Assembly (NCBI GenBank): GCA_016987375.1
Contig: PJRA01000263.1
Location: 3,505,279-3,569,278 of the forward strand
From: Brachionus koreanus
Lineage: Eukaryota; Rotifera; Eurotatoria; Ploima; Brachionidae
Reading direction: 5' to 3'
Length of the DNA stretch: 64,000 nucleotides
Below the pieces are notes generated by a model. That model was not told where the DNA came from. It worked only from the letters and a program-made list of their open reading frames with translations, and did no database searches. Of the stretch, positions 20,101 to 32,255 are shown in pieces. The translations under genes were made by a program, and so were the position numbers. Numbering within the stretch: position 1 is the stretch's first letter; each line of letters begins with the position of its first letter.

Positions 20101-23100
20101 ACAGCTCGAATGACATCTAAATTTTGAATTTAATAAGATAATTCGAGTTTTCTTATGTTTTTTAAAATAATCTTTAATTTTTTTGAAACAATCCTAATTT
20201 TTCTTTAGTTTTGGTGGTTATCAAGCCTTTAAAATAATTAAATTAAAGTAACCAAGAAAAAAATTATTTAAATTATTTGAAATGAAACTTTCCGTACATA
20301 TAGAAAGTTGTGTCAGCTGTCCAAATTTTTTTCATTACCCAAAAATAAAAAGAAATTATTTAATAATTATTGAAAATAGGCCATAGAAGATTAGTTTTTT
20401 GGTTAAGTTAGCTAAAATAATTATCTCGCAAACTAACAATTATCACTGTCTTGAGAATGAATCGATTGCCAAATATTTGAATTAGTAAGTCTATTCTAGA
20501 AAATTTGACTATGGTCCAATTTTTTAACTTTTAATTTTTATTTTTAAGGTAAAATTTAATCTGAAATAAGCTTTGTTATCGCTTATGTGAAAAAAACCAA
20601 ACAATATTAGAATTAATTTATTTTTTATTTTATTTGTAAATTTGAAATTTTAAGGAAATTTTTCAGATAATATTTAAATTTATGAAATTTTTTACTTTGT
20701 ATATAGTTTATCTGAACCAATTTAGACATAGAGTTAATTTAATTTTTTTTACGTTTGTATAGAAAATTGAATATTTGAGTTGAAACGAAATTGTTGTTCA
20801 AATAAAATAAAATAACTAGAAGTCTTAATTTTCAATTTTTTTTCAAAATTAATGAGGACTCATTTGATAGTTTTTAATTTAGAGAGAAATTTAAATCAAC
20901 TTGACTAATTAGTTGGCCAATTCAGCTCGAGGCGTTTAGGTTCTATTTGAAATATTCCATCATTTAAGATAAAGAAAATAAAAAATTAATTTCAATTTAA
21001 TTTAAAGGTAAATTTATTTAGTTATTTGAAAAAAAAAGGAAAAATAGATACTTTTCATTAGACTAGTTGAGTTTTGTTGCAAGAGACACCTATCCTAAAA
21101 GAGACTGTTACACAATAATGCATAAATCAATTTTTAAAAACTGAATTTTACTACGTGTATTTTAATAGCATTAGTGAATCACACTCGTAAAATACAGGTA
21201 AATTAAAACTATGGTGGTATTTTTCTGTTATGGGCAACATTTAAAATAACATATTAAAAAATGGAATGTGATGTTTTTGGCTTTAGTAAACAAGCAATAA
21301 AATAGACATTAAACAAAATTGCCAAAAACCGAGCTATATTTTTACTCAACCATTTTTGCCAAATGCAATTTAATTAAATTATTTTCTTCAAATAACTTCA
21401 ACTTGTTTATACATAAACATTTTATAAATGGCTTTTTAGATTTTATTTTTTTATAAACTAAATATTTGAGTTTTTAAAAGTCGAAAAGAAAGAAGAGAAA
21501 ACGAAACGTAACACGATTTAGAAGCTAGAAAATTAATCTTTTAGAAACGATTGAATTAATTCTTTTTAGAAAGAAAAAATCTAACATTAAGAAATCGGTT
21601 CTAACTAATTGGTTCTATAAAAATCATTAATCATTTGAAAAGAATACGTAGGCAGGCAATCTTTACTGGCGTTTAGACTCGTTTTGCATTTGGCATATTA
21701 GGATGAAGAAAAAAGTTAGAAAAATAAAATTTTATATGATTGATCAAAAATGCAAAATAGTTTTCCTATTTTTTAAATGCCACTGGTCAAATTCCTAGTT
21801 GTCAATTTAGCGCTTAATATCAAATCTTCCAATATAGTCATTCTTCAAATTTTTTTATAAAATTGACTAAAATACTTTTCTCTTTGAATAAACAAAGATA
21901 GTAATTTTTATCTGCTTGAGATTTTTAAAAGGATTAAATTATGCTAATCTCTTTTTTTATAAATTTTACAACAAGGATCCATATTTGCAGAACAATTGGT
22001 TGACTCATTGGGGGGGGGCTGATAAAAAGTTTCAACTGTTCAACCATTTTTTTTGTTGGCAGCATATTTTTGTTCATGAATTAATTAACTACAAAAATTG
22101 CCATAGCTCTTAGAAATAAATCGCTATCTAATTCTTGCTAGTTTGAAATGATAAAATGTGTTATCTCTTTTTTTTAATTTGATTAATTTGCTCTGTTTTG
22201 AAATATTAATTTTTTCTTAATTCCTGACCAAGTTTTTTCAAGCTAATACATAAAGTGCCTTGTTATTGTGTTTACAAATTTCGATGATCATGTAAAAACT
22301 TAAGTAATTCTTCTAGCATATTAACTAATTTAATACAAAATTTACTACTATTTTTCATTTGTTTTAAGATTATTGTTTAGATTAGCTGAAACAAGGTGAA
22401 TAAAACAAATATTTTTTAGTTCAAACTTTTCTTTTAAAAGTGTATACTTAAAAACTAATTTTAGCTTAAAGGTGGATTCTATACAGCCAAGAATTTATTT
22501 AAAGATATTAAAATTGGTAATTAGCGTTGTTTAAGGGTGATTCTGTCAATGTTTAACTTCTATTTTACATTGCATTGAATAATTTTTTTTTCAAGTAATA
22601 CAACATTTAGAATAGAATTAACAGAGTTTTTAGTTTGGCTGTTGTTTTAAATCAGATCTTACTAAGTGTTTTAGATTTCTTTAAGCTCCATTTTTCTAAA
22701 GTTAAAATTTTCTAAAGGTATCAAGCATTTTATTTATCGATATTAATAAATCAAGGCTTTCATCAATGGCTTCTAAAATCTTGGTTTCTAACAAAATTCA
22801 AAAATGCTTTAAAATTAAACGAAATGCTTGATTCGTGTATTTTAGTGTTGAGTGCATCAGATGAAACTAGTATCACATCCCACGCATACATGTATAAAAA
22901 ATTTTTAATAAATTATTATTTAAATATACATATCTGTGTTCAATATTTTATTATTTTGTAACCTGATAATCCATCCTTGTGAGCTTGTTCTGCTTGCAAT
23001 TTGGATTTTTAAAATCGATTCTAAAGCCTAAATCTTGATTATTCTATTTAATTGATGCAAAATTTGGGCTTTGAATTATTTTTGGTCATGGATGACCAAG

Positions 23101-25164
23101 TCCAAGGTAATTTAATGTTGAATAGAGGACATCACCTGAGGTTTATATTTTGTCTGCTAAGATCGATTAACTATTAATTTATTTGAAAAATTATGTATCT
23201 CTAAGTCAAGTTATTAGTGAAACTAAGACCTTTAAGACACTATAATCATCACACATATTTTAGCTCATTAGAAAAGTTGACTACCAACAAGTTAATATAA
23301 ATTTTGATTTACTTTTAAGAATGCAACTAGAGAGAAGAAAGTGCCGATAGGCTCATTCTATACTTGCAATAAGTCGGATTCTTACCGATGTTTAATTAGC
23401 TAAGTTGAGCTATTTCGATAAGCAAATTCCGACCTAAAGAAAAATTGTTTAAAATAAACCATAATCTGAATGGTTCAATTGATTCCAAGAAAAAAAATTT
23501 GTTTATTAATATTTTGCTCGAATGCTAAATTAAAAACACTTAGATTTGATTAAGTTGGCTCAAGTAAAATCAATCAATTTATTTGGTTAAATTAATCTAA
23601 AAAGTTTAAAACAGTGGCGATAACATAAGAAAACGACCTGCCATTCTAGCTTAGATCAGCTTGATTAGAGCGACTTGATGGATGGCTGTTTTGTATTTTA
23701 ATCAAAAGCAGCTATTTGCTTCAAAAAGATTTAATTTTTAGTAAATCATGAAACAAATAGGTCTGACTTTATGAGTAACAGTTGTTTTATTCATACCCCA
23801 TTAGGTAAGCAAAGCTTGATTTATTAGAATAAACCCAAGCCACCAATCGAATAAAATTTTTAAATGAAAAGAAATTAACATCAGGCCTGGCGAGATTTGC
23901 TAATAAAGTCGAACACATTTTTATTGTTTTCCATCAAAATAATCGTTTGATTGAATAAGAGAGAATTTCTTAATGGAAAAAAATATAGGTAGGATTTTAT
24001 ATTATTCATCAAAAGTATTCCCTTAAAAAATTAAGAAATTCCCTAAGTTTCGCATCACTTTAAAAGTCATTTCGAAATATAAATTGTATAAATTGGTATA
24101 AATTAAACAAGCGAGACTAGCATTCCTGATAGAACAAAGCACATAAATCAAATTTAAAAAAAAATTTTTTTTTGTTTTATATCATTCAAATTTGGCTGAA
24201 ATTAATTATTTATAAGTATCTTGGGATAAAGTTTTGAGCTCAAAAATGCAAATTTTTTTCTAGATTAATATCTTTGGTAAGTAGACTGAGAGAATGTTGA
24301 GGCAACCCGTTCAAAGACTTAGAAAAAAACTAGTATCAACGTTTGTTAGACACAAATATTTTAAATATCTCACAAAGGCTCTTGACTATAGCTAAAATGT
24401 TAGAACTTATTTAATATATACATAAATTTTAAATATTTTTTTAATTATCTACCGTGACAAAAAAATTTGTTCCAAATAATTAAAATATTTTCCTGGTTGA
24501 CCGATTTTCGACCAGTGGACACTTCAAGCGTTTATTGCGCAAATTTTATTTTTTGGCGTAGTGTTAATAGAAAAATAATTTGTATCTAATTTAGATTATG
24601 AAAAATTTTAAATTTTAATTTAATTACTTTGGTGTTTTTTAGGTTTTCAAAAAAACATTCTTTAGTTGATTTTTTCTCCTAATCGAGAATCAACAAAATT
24701 TTTTTTTTCGTTTATTTGACAAAAAAAAATAAATAAACTTATAAACGGCACCTTTATTTGTTCAATTTATCAAAAATTAGCTCAATTAATTTCACATTAG
24801 TAGAAGATGCTACTAAGATATTTTTAATTTATTTTCAATTAAAATAAATTTGGGCGTAATTTAACTACCCCCTCTCTGCTTATGGAAAATCTGAAAATGG
24901 CTTATGTTTTTTTTTTATGTTTCAGCGATTTTGAATGTTTTTTTACCAACCTATTAATTAGTTGTGTATTCTTTTTTTCCAAAAAAACTTTCAATTAAAA
25001 TGCTTCAGCTTTAGAATTGAATATGCTTTTTCCTATTGTGAATGAATTAATCAATTAACATTTTTTGAATAATTCAGAGCAATACAGAGCCTGCCATTTT
25101 TTGCTTTTTTCCAACAAATTGGCAAAACTAAAATTTTCTATTACTCAAAAATTTCATAGTAGAG
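17181..25164. other. 8-kb stretch without recognisable genes
   Basis: No convincing ORF, tRNA or repeat family was found. The longest ORFs (18501-18764 minus, 21916-22113 plus) have compositions expected from A/T runs. A nine-base G run at 22010-22018 is notable in this composition. Possible contents are distal regulatory DNA for the calcium-sensor gene at 25213, long 5' non-coding exons, or unannotated non-coding RNA. Confidence 0.5.
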
Positions 25165-25172
25165 TATATAAA
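25165..25172 (+). promoter_or_regulatory. TATA box of the NCS-like gene
   Basis: TATATAAA lies about 41 bp upstream of the ATG at 25213, in a short purine-rich leader. Confidence 0.6.
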
Positions 25173-25212
25173 ATAGATAAAATAGAAAAAGAAAAACATT
25201 AAAATACAAAAA

Positions 25213-26280
25213 ATGGGTAATTGTGTCGGCAGCAAAGGGGCTAAGAAAGATCCCAAAATCCTCACTGAAGAAGAAATCAAGCTTCTTTTGGACAATACAC
25301 GTTTGACTCGTGCTCAAATAGTAGCGCTGCACTCCAACTTCCTAAAAGAGTGTCCCAGTGGAAAGCTAACCAAAAAAGACTTCATCAAACTATTCAAAGA
25401 AGTTCATCCTAGCGAAAATAAAAAAGAGAAGGCTGATAAGTTTTGTGAATATGTATTCAAGGTTATTGATAAACAAAATCTTGGATACATTTCATTTCAA
25501 GATTTTGTGCTTTGTTTCAGTTTGACTTCAGACGGTGATTTCAAGCAAAAGTGCGAATTTGCCTTCCAACTTTACGATTTGGACAAGGATGGCAAAATAT
25601 CCAAGAAAGAAATGACCCAAGTACTGACTGCTTTATACGACTTGAGTGGTATTCAAGATCGTAAAAAAGATAATGCACCAGCTAAAAAAGTCGAAGACAT
25701 AATTAAAAAAATAAATGCTACTTATCAGCCACCAGCACCGCCTGAGCCAGCACCATCGGAGAACGACGGAAAGAAGAAAAAAGAAAAAAAAACAAAGAAA
25801 GCTAAAGCGCCTGAGTTTATAACCAAAGAGCAATTTATTGATGCTTGCAATCAAGATGAACAACTTAAGCAACTTTTTGTCGATTCGATTTTTTCGAAAA
25901 AAGACGAACCGGACGCCGTCGAAGGCCGAATTAATGAAATAGCAACCAATTTGCAAGTAGAACTGCCTTCGGTAAATGTTCTGAATAATGCAACCAACTC
26001 AGAAATGTATCTCAATCCTAGCGAACAAGTCGAAGAAATTACTACTACAACCACCATCGATGTTCATGGCTCAGATGTACCCGTGTCCGTAACAACTTCA
26101 GCCAAAATACCAGCTGATATAATTGAAGAGCGTGAAGAAGAACCGGCTAATCAAACTTTAAACAGTGAACATTCAGAACATACACAGTATTCAGAACATA
26201 CAGAATATGTTAACACAAATTACACAGCCGAAGATTCGACCAGTGGTGCTAAGCTACAAGAAACTAAAGAACAAAACTGA
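25213..26280 (+). CDS. NCS/frequenin-like EF-hand protein with a rewritten EF4 and a long acidic tail
   Basis: A single exon encodes 355 residues. The start MGNCVGSKGAKK has Gly2 for N-myristoylation and Cys4 for palmitoylation. The first 160 residues follow the neuronal calcium sensor layout: a degenerate EF1 around 45-60, EF2 (DKQNLGYISFQDF, which has lost key liganding positions), and a canonical EF3 (DLDKDGKISKKE). The EF4 loop is replaced by a Pro/Lys-rich insert (PPAPPEPAP, then KKKKEKKTKK), after which the exit helix FITKEQFIDACNQDEQL resumes. A Ser/Thr/Glu-rich tail of about 120 residues with SEHT/SEHS repeats follows. Ordinary NCS proteins have about 190 residues. Probably a membrane-bound Ca2+ sensor with only one good calcium site; partners are unknown. 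Confidence 0.85.
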   Translation: MGNCVGSKGAKKDPKILTEEEIKLLLDNTRLTRAQIVALHSNFLKECPSGKLTKKDFIKLFKEVHPSENKKEKADKFCEYVFKVIDKQNLGYISFQDFVLCFSLTSDGDFKQKCEFAFQLYDLDKDGKISKKEMTQVLTALYDLSGIQDRKKDNAPAKKVEDIIKKINATYQPPAPPEPAPSENDGKKKKEKKTKKAKAPEFITKEQFIDACNQDEQLKQLFVDSIFSKKDEPDAVEGRINEIATNLQVELPSVNVLNNATNSEMYLNPSEQVEEITTTTTIDVHGSDVPVSVTTSAKIPADIIEEREEEPANQTLNSEHSEHTQYSEHTEYVNTNYTAEDSTSGAKLQETKEQN

Positions 26281-27381
26281 ATAATTTTAAACATTAAAAA
26301 AAAAGCACAATCGCTATTTAGATTTTTTTTTTGATTCTAATTCTTAAAAATTTAAATTAAAAATGTGTAATTTATAAAAGGAGCCCAAAATGATTCGCCC
26401 AATATTTGGATGGATCGACAATGGTTCAAAAATTAATGGCTTTCTTTAAAATTTTGATTTTAAAACATCTATTTAGAGAGGCCATTTATTTTTCTCCCGA
26501 TTTTTTTTAAACAACGATTTTTTACAACGGCTTATGAGATAAAAATTTATTTTTGCTAAAACATGTTACAGTGATTGTTTTTTTTTTATTTAAATATTTA
26601 TTTAATTCAATAAATTTAAGATATTATATTAAAAAAAAAGCTTAACATTTTGAGTATTTAGAATGTATAAAATTTCGGCTTATATTTAAATGGGCTTAAT
26701 TAATTTCACTATCATTGGGACCAATTATGCATTTTTTCTTTTCAAATAGACTAGATTATTTAAATTTTTAGTTTTTATTTTATGAATTTTTTAAATTATA
26801 TTTTTATAAGTATTTTGAAAAATAAAATCGGAAAAAATTTCGAATTTTTATTGTTTTGTTCCAGATTTTTTAAACAAGTCAACTAGTCAGCGTGAGGCTT
26901 GTAACAACTTGCAAAAAAATGGACAAGCAGTTTTTAAATCAAACAAAAAGAAAAAAAAATTTTTTTTCTTTTTTTTTTATTTTAACAAAGATAAAATTTC
27001 TAACAATGTTTACCAAATAAATACTTTAAAAAATAAAGAATTTTTTCTTAAATATTTGAGCAATTTGACTAGATAATTTTCTAAAAATAATATCCCAGCC
27101 TAATTGACCTGATTTTTATTACTAAAAAATTTTCGATCCAATAGCATAAAAATTTAAAATGCTAGATTATTTCTAAATTTATATTTGAAAGTATTTATGA
27201 GCTTTCAGGAAGCTTAATTTAGATAAATGTTATCTTGAATGACTAAGAATTATCTAAATTCCTTACATAACTTGAACCAAAAAACAATTGAAATTCTGTT
27301 AATTTGCTGAAATTAAGAAATTCATTTTAAAATTTGTTTTTTTTAAATTTAAAATTTTTGATTTTCTTGTTAATATAAACT
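26281..27381. other. Spacer between NCS-like gene and first proline-rich gene
   Basis: AT-rich with no gene seen. A homopurine/homopyrimidine inverted repeat lies at about 26945-26978. Confidence 0.45.
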
Positions 27382-27966
27382 ATGGGTTCCGGAAGATCAA
27401 GAAGAGACAGATACTATGATGATGATTATTTAAAATATGGAATGGGATGCTACTCAAGTCCATATATGATGGGTATGTCAGGCATGGGCATGCCTGGCAT
27501 CGGAATGGGCACGATGAATCCTTGTCAACCATCACCATGTCAATCAAGTTGTGTTCCTTGCATTCCAATATGCCCTCCTGTTTGCTCTCCTCCTCTATGT
27601 CCTCCTCCTCCACAAATAATTCAAGTGCCAGTTCCGTGTCCACAACCAGTTCCGGTACCATGTCCTCAGCCAGTTCCAGTTCCAGTAGCTAAACCAGTTC
27701 CGGTTCCATGTCCTCAACCAGTCCCAGTTCCTCAACCATATGTACCTTGTATACAATTACCAAATGTTTGCATGCAAGAACAGAAGCCAATGTCAATGCC
27801 AGTGCCTGTCCCTTATCCAGTCCCTCAGTCTCAGCCGATGCCAGAACCTCAAAATGTTCAAGTAATTTTTCCACCACCTCCTGTTTTTCGAAATTCACAT
27901 CAGAACTTTCCACATCCAATGTCAGCATATCAATATTATCCTTCAAGAAGAAGTTATCGTCAATAA
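27382..27966 (+). CDS. Proline/cysteine/methionine-rich protein with N-myristoylation signal (cluster member 1)
   Basis: A single exon encodes 194 residues starting MGSGRSRRDRYYDDDYLKYG. Gly2 and Ser6 fit the N-myristoyltransferase consensus, and nearby Arg residues could aid membrane binding. Then come a Met/Gly repeat (GMSGMGMPGIGMGTM), a Cys-Pro block (CPPVCSPPLCPPPP) and pentapeptide-like repeats of PVPVP and CPQPVPVP. The end is Pro/Tyr/Arg-rich. No known domain is present. It shares the Met-Gly start and CPP blocks with the genes at 28688, 30075 and 39982. Likely an intrinsically disordered structural protein held at the inner face of a membrane; this is inference. Confidence 0.75.
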   Translation: MGSGRSRRDRYYDDDYLKYGMGCYSSPYMMGMSGMGMPGIGMGTMNPCQPSPCQSSCVPCIPICPPVCSPPLCPPPPQIIQVPVPCPQPVPVPCPQPVPVPVAKPVPVPCPQPVPVPQPYVPCIQLPNVCMQEQKPMSMPVPVPYPVPQSQPMPEPQNVQVIFPPPPVFRNSHQNFPHPMSAYQYYPSRRSYRQ

Positions 27967-28687
27967 ATTCTCAATTATTTTTACATTATTTTATTTTCAA
28001 TATAAGTTTAAAAAATTGCTTTTTCTTAAATAAAAAAAGAAAAAAATTTCTCAAAAATAAATTTTTGCTATTTTGATTGCTTAAAAATTTAATTTAAAAA
28101 AAATCTCTACTAAAATTATATTCATATAAATTAGAAATAACAATAAATGACCAAAATAATTTGGTTATTTTAGAAATATTTTTGATTAGAATTTAATGAA
28201 ACGAAACCAGGTCCTGGTCGTTGAAGTGATAAAAAAATAACTACTTTAATAATGAACGACGCTTTGTTTTCGTTTAAATTTGTTTGTATTTTATTTTTCA
28301 CAGTGAGACATGGAGAAATATCGATCTAAAAGCCCTTTCGCAAGTGAAATTTTCAAAATTGGTTTAAAAATATCTTCGTCGTTTAAAAAAATTTGAATGC
28401 CTCGTGGGTACGAATTCAATTTTTGCGTATATTTTAAACAAGAGTTGTCTAGTTTGTCAAGAAATATTTTGATAAGCTTTTAACCATCTTCACATCGCCT
28501 CAATTAATGTTCATTACTAAGTATAATTTATAAAATTTGATATAAATTCTTCAGATATTTTAAAACATATAACTCATTTCAAATATTAGACAAAAACAAA
28601 TAAAAATCAAGTTTAAAAACTTGTAAAATTTTAAAATTCAGCTTTAGATATTTAGAGATTTTTAGCATAGTTTGAGTTTTATCAGTA
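27967..28687. other. Spacer between cluster members 1 and 2
   Basis: No gene seen. Somewhat less AT-rich between 28200 and 28500, without recognisable motifs. Confidence 0.45.
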
Positions 28688-29065
28688 ATGGGTAATAGAA
28701 GATCATCTTGTCCTCAACCATGTGTTCCAGTTTATCCTCAACCAATGATGCAACAACCAATGATGGCTTGCTTGCCAGCATGCCCACCACCATGTCCTCC
28801 ACCATGTCCACCACCTTGTCCACCACCTTGTCCACCACCTTGTCCACCACCTTGTCCGCCACCATGTCAACCACCACCATGTAAGCCAAAGTGTGTTAAA
28901 GTGTGCCCGCCACCGTGTCCACCACCATGTCCTCCACCGTGCCCTCCACCATGTGGTCCATACGGTATGGGCTTACCCCTTGGTTATGGCTCAGGCTTGG
29001 GATACGGCTCACCAATGGGCTTAGGATCTCCTTATGGCTTGCCTCTAGGACAACGTTTATTTTAA
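28688..29065 (+). CDS. (CPPP)n cysteine-ladder protein with N-myristoylation signal (cluster member 2)
   Basis: A single exon encodes 125 residues. It starts MGNRRSSCPQPC: Gly2, Asn3 and Ser6 make a strong myristoylation site, and Cys8 and Cys12 are palmitoylation candidates. From about residue 35 a run of seven or more CPPP units places a cysteine at every fourth residue. After a CKPKCVKVC spacer there are four more units. The C-terminal third is Gly/Leu/Tyr-rich (GYGSGLGYGSPMGLGSPYG). Such a run should form a stiff polyproline helix, and the cysteines could be cross-linked or acylated. The sequence resembles no family I can name. A structural role under the plasma membrane is inferred. Confidence 0.8.
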   Translation: MGNRRSSCPQPCVPVYPQPMMQQPMMACLPACPPPCPPPCPPPCPPPCPPPCPPPCPPPCQPPPCKPKCVKVCPPPCPPPCPPPCPPPCGPYGMGLPLGYGSGLGYGSPMGLGSPYGLPLGQRLF

Positions 29066-30074
29066 GCATAATTCTAATCCTAATATTCAAAATATTAGGA
29101 TCTAATATATTTTCAATTAAGCGTTTCATTTTTATGTTATCAATCAAAAAAATATTTGAAAAAATAATATTTTTTAATAAAATATCATTAGATTTATCTA
29201 AATTTTTTTTCTTAAAATCTAAATCCAAATCTTCAACAAATAATCTATTCGATAAATTTTTTTATTAAGAAATATAGCCAGACAAATTTTCAATTAGAAT
29301 ACTTGTTTTGAATTACCAAAGATAACTAACTAAAATATTGAAAGGAATTTTTAAACTTAAATTCAGCTAAAAAATAATAGAATTCAAGTCAAAAATTATT
29401 GTTTTAAATTCTTGGTATTAAAAAAAATATTCTATTTTGTGCTTTCTTTATTTTTTTAGCAGAATGAAAATCTTCAGTCAAATAATTTGATAATATAATT
29501 CTATCATTGAAGATATTAGCTAAAAATACTTCTTATCAAACTATCGCATGGATTGTTGTGTAAATTCAATTTGAAATATGTATTTTTGTAGTTCGAAAAA
29601 ATCAGAGTTAATTTAATTTCTTATTAATGATTCAACTTGAATCAAGTTAAATAAATTGAAAAAAGTTTAAGGGAGCTTTAAGGAAAAAAATTAATATTTT
29701 CTTTTTATTTTTTTAATTAATTTTGAAGTGTAATGAACTGAAATAAAAATCGAATTAGAGAAACTAGAATTCTATCAATTTATTTTTAAAAATGAAATTG
29801 ATTAATTTTAATTTAATTCTTAAAGCTCATTTTTTCTTTCTTTTTAAAAAAAATTCTTTTAGTCATAAGATTTATTTTAATTAATTAAGTATTGAAAATT
29901 AATTTTTTTTAATAAATTAAACTAATTGATTTAGAATCAATTTCAATAAAATAAATAAAAGAAAAATTGTTTCTTTTTAAGAAGAATTAATATTAAATAT
30001 TTTCGAAAAAATGATTTTATATACTCATGTATATATATTCATTTACAATTTGAATATCATTTCTTTAGATTGAT
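29066..30074. other. Spacer between convergent cluster members 2 and 3
   Basis: Very AT-rich. It contains only the 3' flanks of two convergent genes. Confidence 0.45.
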
Positions 30075-30566
30075 TTAATAACCGAATCCGGAACCATAGA
30101 AAGGTGCTGATGAAGAAAATTGAGTATTTAGCGGAATTGGCGTTTGAGGTGAGAATGGTTGACAAGACATGTGCATTGGTGGTGGTAGTGGAGGTGTCAT
30201 ATGTAGAGGCATTGGTGGTGGTAGTGGTGGAGCCATGGGTAGAGGCATTGGTGGTGGGAGTGGAGGTGTCATATGTAGAGGCATTGGTGGTGGGAGTGGT
30301 GGAGCCATTGGTAGAGGCATTGGTGGTGGGAGTGGAGGAGCCATGGGTAGAGGCATTGGTGGTGGGAGTGGCGGAGCCATGGGTAGAGGCATTGGTGGTG
30401 GTAGTGGTGGAGCCATAGGCAGAGGCATTTGTGGTGGTAGTGGTGGGGTCATAGGCATCTGCAATCCTATTTGTTGCGGAGGTATTGGCAAAGTCATTGG
30501 TGAAGGACATGGAGGTGGACAGGCTGGAACACATGGTTGGCATGATCTAGAATTTTTATTACCCAT
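30075..30566 (-). CDS. Proline/methionine repeat protein with N-myristoylation signal (cluster member 3)
   Basis: A single exon encodes 163 residues starting MGNKNSRSCQPCVPACPPPC: Gly2, Asn3 and Ser6 for myristoylation, and several cysteines close behind for palmitoylation. The body is about eight units of 12 residues (MPLPMAPPLPPP and MPLHMTPPLPPP) coded by a 36-bp minisatellite at about 30160-30450. The tail is Gln/Pro/Ser-rich and ends FYGSGFGY. The opposite strand is also open across the repeat (150 codons, Gly-rich), but only this strand has the MGNxxSR start shared with the neighbours. Function unknown; structural membrane-associated protein by inference. Confidence 0.78.
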   Translation of the reverse strand: MGNKNSRSCQPCVPACPPPCPSPMTLPIPPQQIGLQMPMTPPLPPQMPLPMAPPLPPPMPLPMAPPLPPPMPLPMAPPLPPPMPLPMAPPLPPPMPLHMTPPLPPPMPLPMAPPLPPPMPLHMTPPLPPPMHMSCQPFSPQTPIPLNTQFSSSAPFYGSGFGY

Positions 30567-32255
30567 TTTAATTGACTATTACTCGGTTGGCACAAAACAA
30601 ATATTATCAAAAAAAATCTAAACCAAAAATTATTTTAAAGTAAAAAATTTGGATAATAATTTTTATTATTAGATAAAAAAAATCAAAAAAAACTTAAAGC
30701 CCAAATAAACAATCCTTAGAATTTATAGTAAAACATACCAAATTATCTGTAATTTAAAATTGTCGATTGGTTAAAAATGAGTTCGTAAAGATAAATATTT
30801 ATACCGATCCAATCAATAATTTTTAAATACTCTGTAAAATACCAAGAGAGATTACCCTGGGCAAAATAAAAGCAAAATAGAAAAAGCATAGACGCATTTT
30901 AATTTTAAGTCCCCTTTTTGCTCTAAATTAAAGCTAAATAATTGGGAGAAAAGCGCAGTCAACATTGTTTTTTTAATTTCTATAAAATTGATTGATGTCC
31001 AGGTCTAATTTCATTAAAAAATTACAAATGCTTAATCAACCATGCTAAAAAATTTTTTGTTTTATTAAGAAAAAAAATTAATAATTTGAGCTTTTTGCAA
31101 AGGAAAAAGAGAGTATGCATCCGTGCTTAAATATTTTACAAGTCAAGTCTAATTTCAAAAGTATTATTATTTTTGCAAATATTTAAAAAATAATTTCAAC
31201 ATAAGTTTACAATTTAGAACATAAACCTTCATGCTTGAAATCAAATATAAATCTTTAGAACAACAAATTAGAAATCATTTTGGTTCTAATGAAATCTGCT
31301 GGTTTTCGATGTCATTTGAATTTTTTGAAAATTGAATTTCTAGAATAGTTTTTGAATATTCAAAATTTCTATTTCTAAAAGTAAATAAATTAGTGATATA
31401 AAGTCGAAAATTTAAAAAAATATATCTAACTATTTGATGATTTCAAACAATATTTTTAGCAATAATTACTCACTTAGAATTTTTAGTTTTATTTGAGGTA
31501 AAAAAATTAATCAAGCTATTTTCTTAATAATCATAGAAAAATATTCAGTACCTTTAGTGGCTAAATGAGTTTGTTTCAAATATGATATTATATTTATCCC
31601 TAAACATTACTTACTTAGTGAGACGCTAATTTAAAAAAATGGAGTCTTATTTGAAAAAAAACTATACAACTTTATGAAGAAGTATTATCTTTTTAGCATT
31701 TTTTGCTTAAAAATTACTTGTTAAGATTGGCAAAATGTTTTCAAAAATTTTTGTTTTATTTTTTTAAAACTTAAAACTAACGAAATTGTCAGTACCAAAA
31801 TATTTAAAATCTTTGTGCTTTTATTCTTAAACTTTCATTTTAGACTTATCAAATTCATTATCTTATTTATAATGTAAACTTTATTGGGTATTTGTTAGAA
31901 CAAATGACGATCCTTTAAATTATTTTTAAAATATTAATGAAATTTTATTAATTAAAAAAGATTGTATTTGTATAAATGTTTACGATTAGTTATTTTTATT
32001 TAATAAATATAAAAATCTAAAATTTTATTCAAATTTTTTTAAGAATATTTTAAAATACTAAAATGAAATTTGATGCAAACTTATCAATCACTAAACCTGA
32101 ATTGATCAATTAAGTACACATTAAATTGCAATTTTTTATTTGATTAAATTTTACAAATTTATGAATCGCTAATGATCCACTATGTCCAATCACTTAGTTA
32201 ATTTTAATAAAAATTTTTAACAATAGACTCATTTAAATTTTCTGATATATTCTCT
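30567..32255. other. AT-rich spacer upstream of cluster member 3
   Basis: A TATAAAT on the minus strand at about 30799-30805 could serve the gene at 30566 if its leader is long or spliced. Nothing else is seen. Confidence 0.4.

Noticed and set aside
21916..22113. 65-codon ORF spanning a nine-G run
   Set aside because: Aromatic/Asn-rich composition as expected by chance; no splice or homology support.
30169..30621. 150-codon glycine-rich plus-strand ORF
   Set aside because: Antisense of the Pro/Met repeat gene at 30075-30566, which carries the family MGNxxS start.
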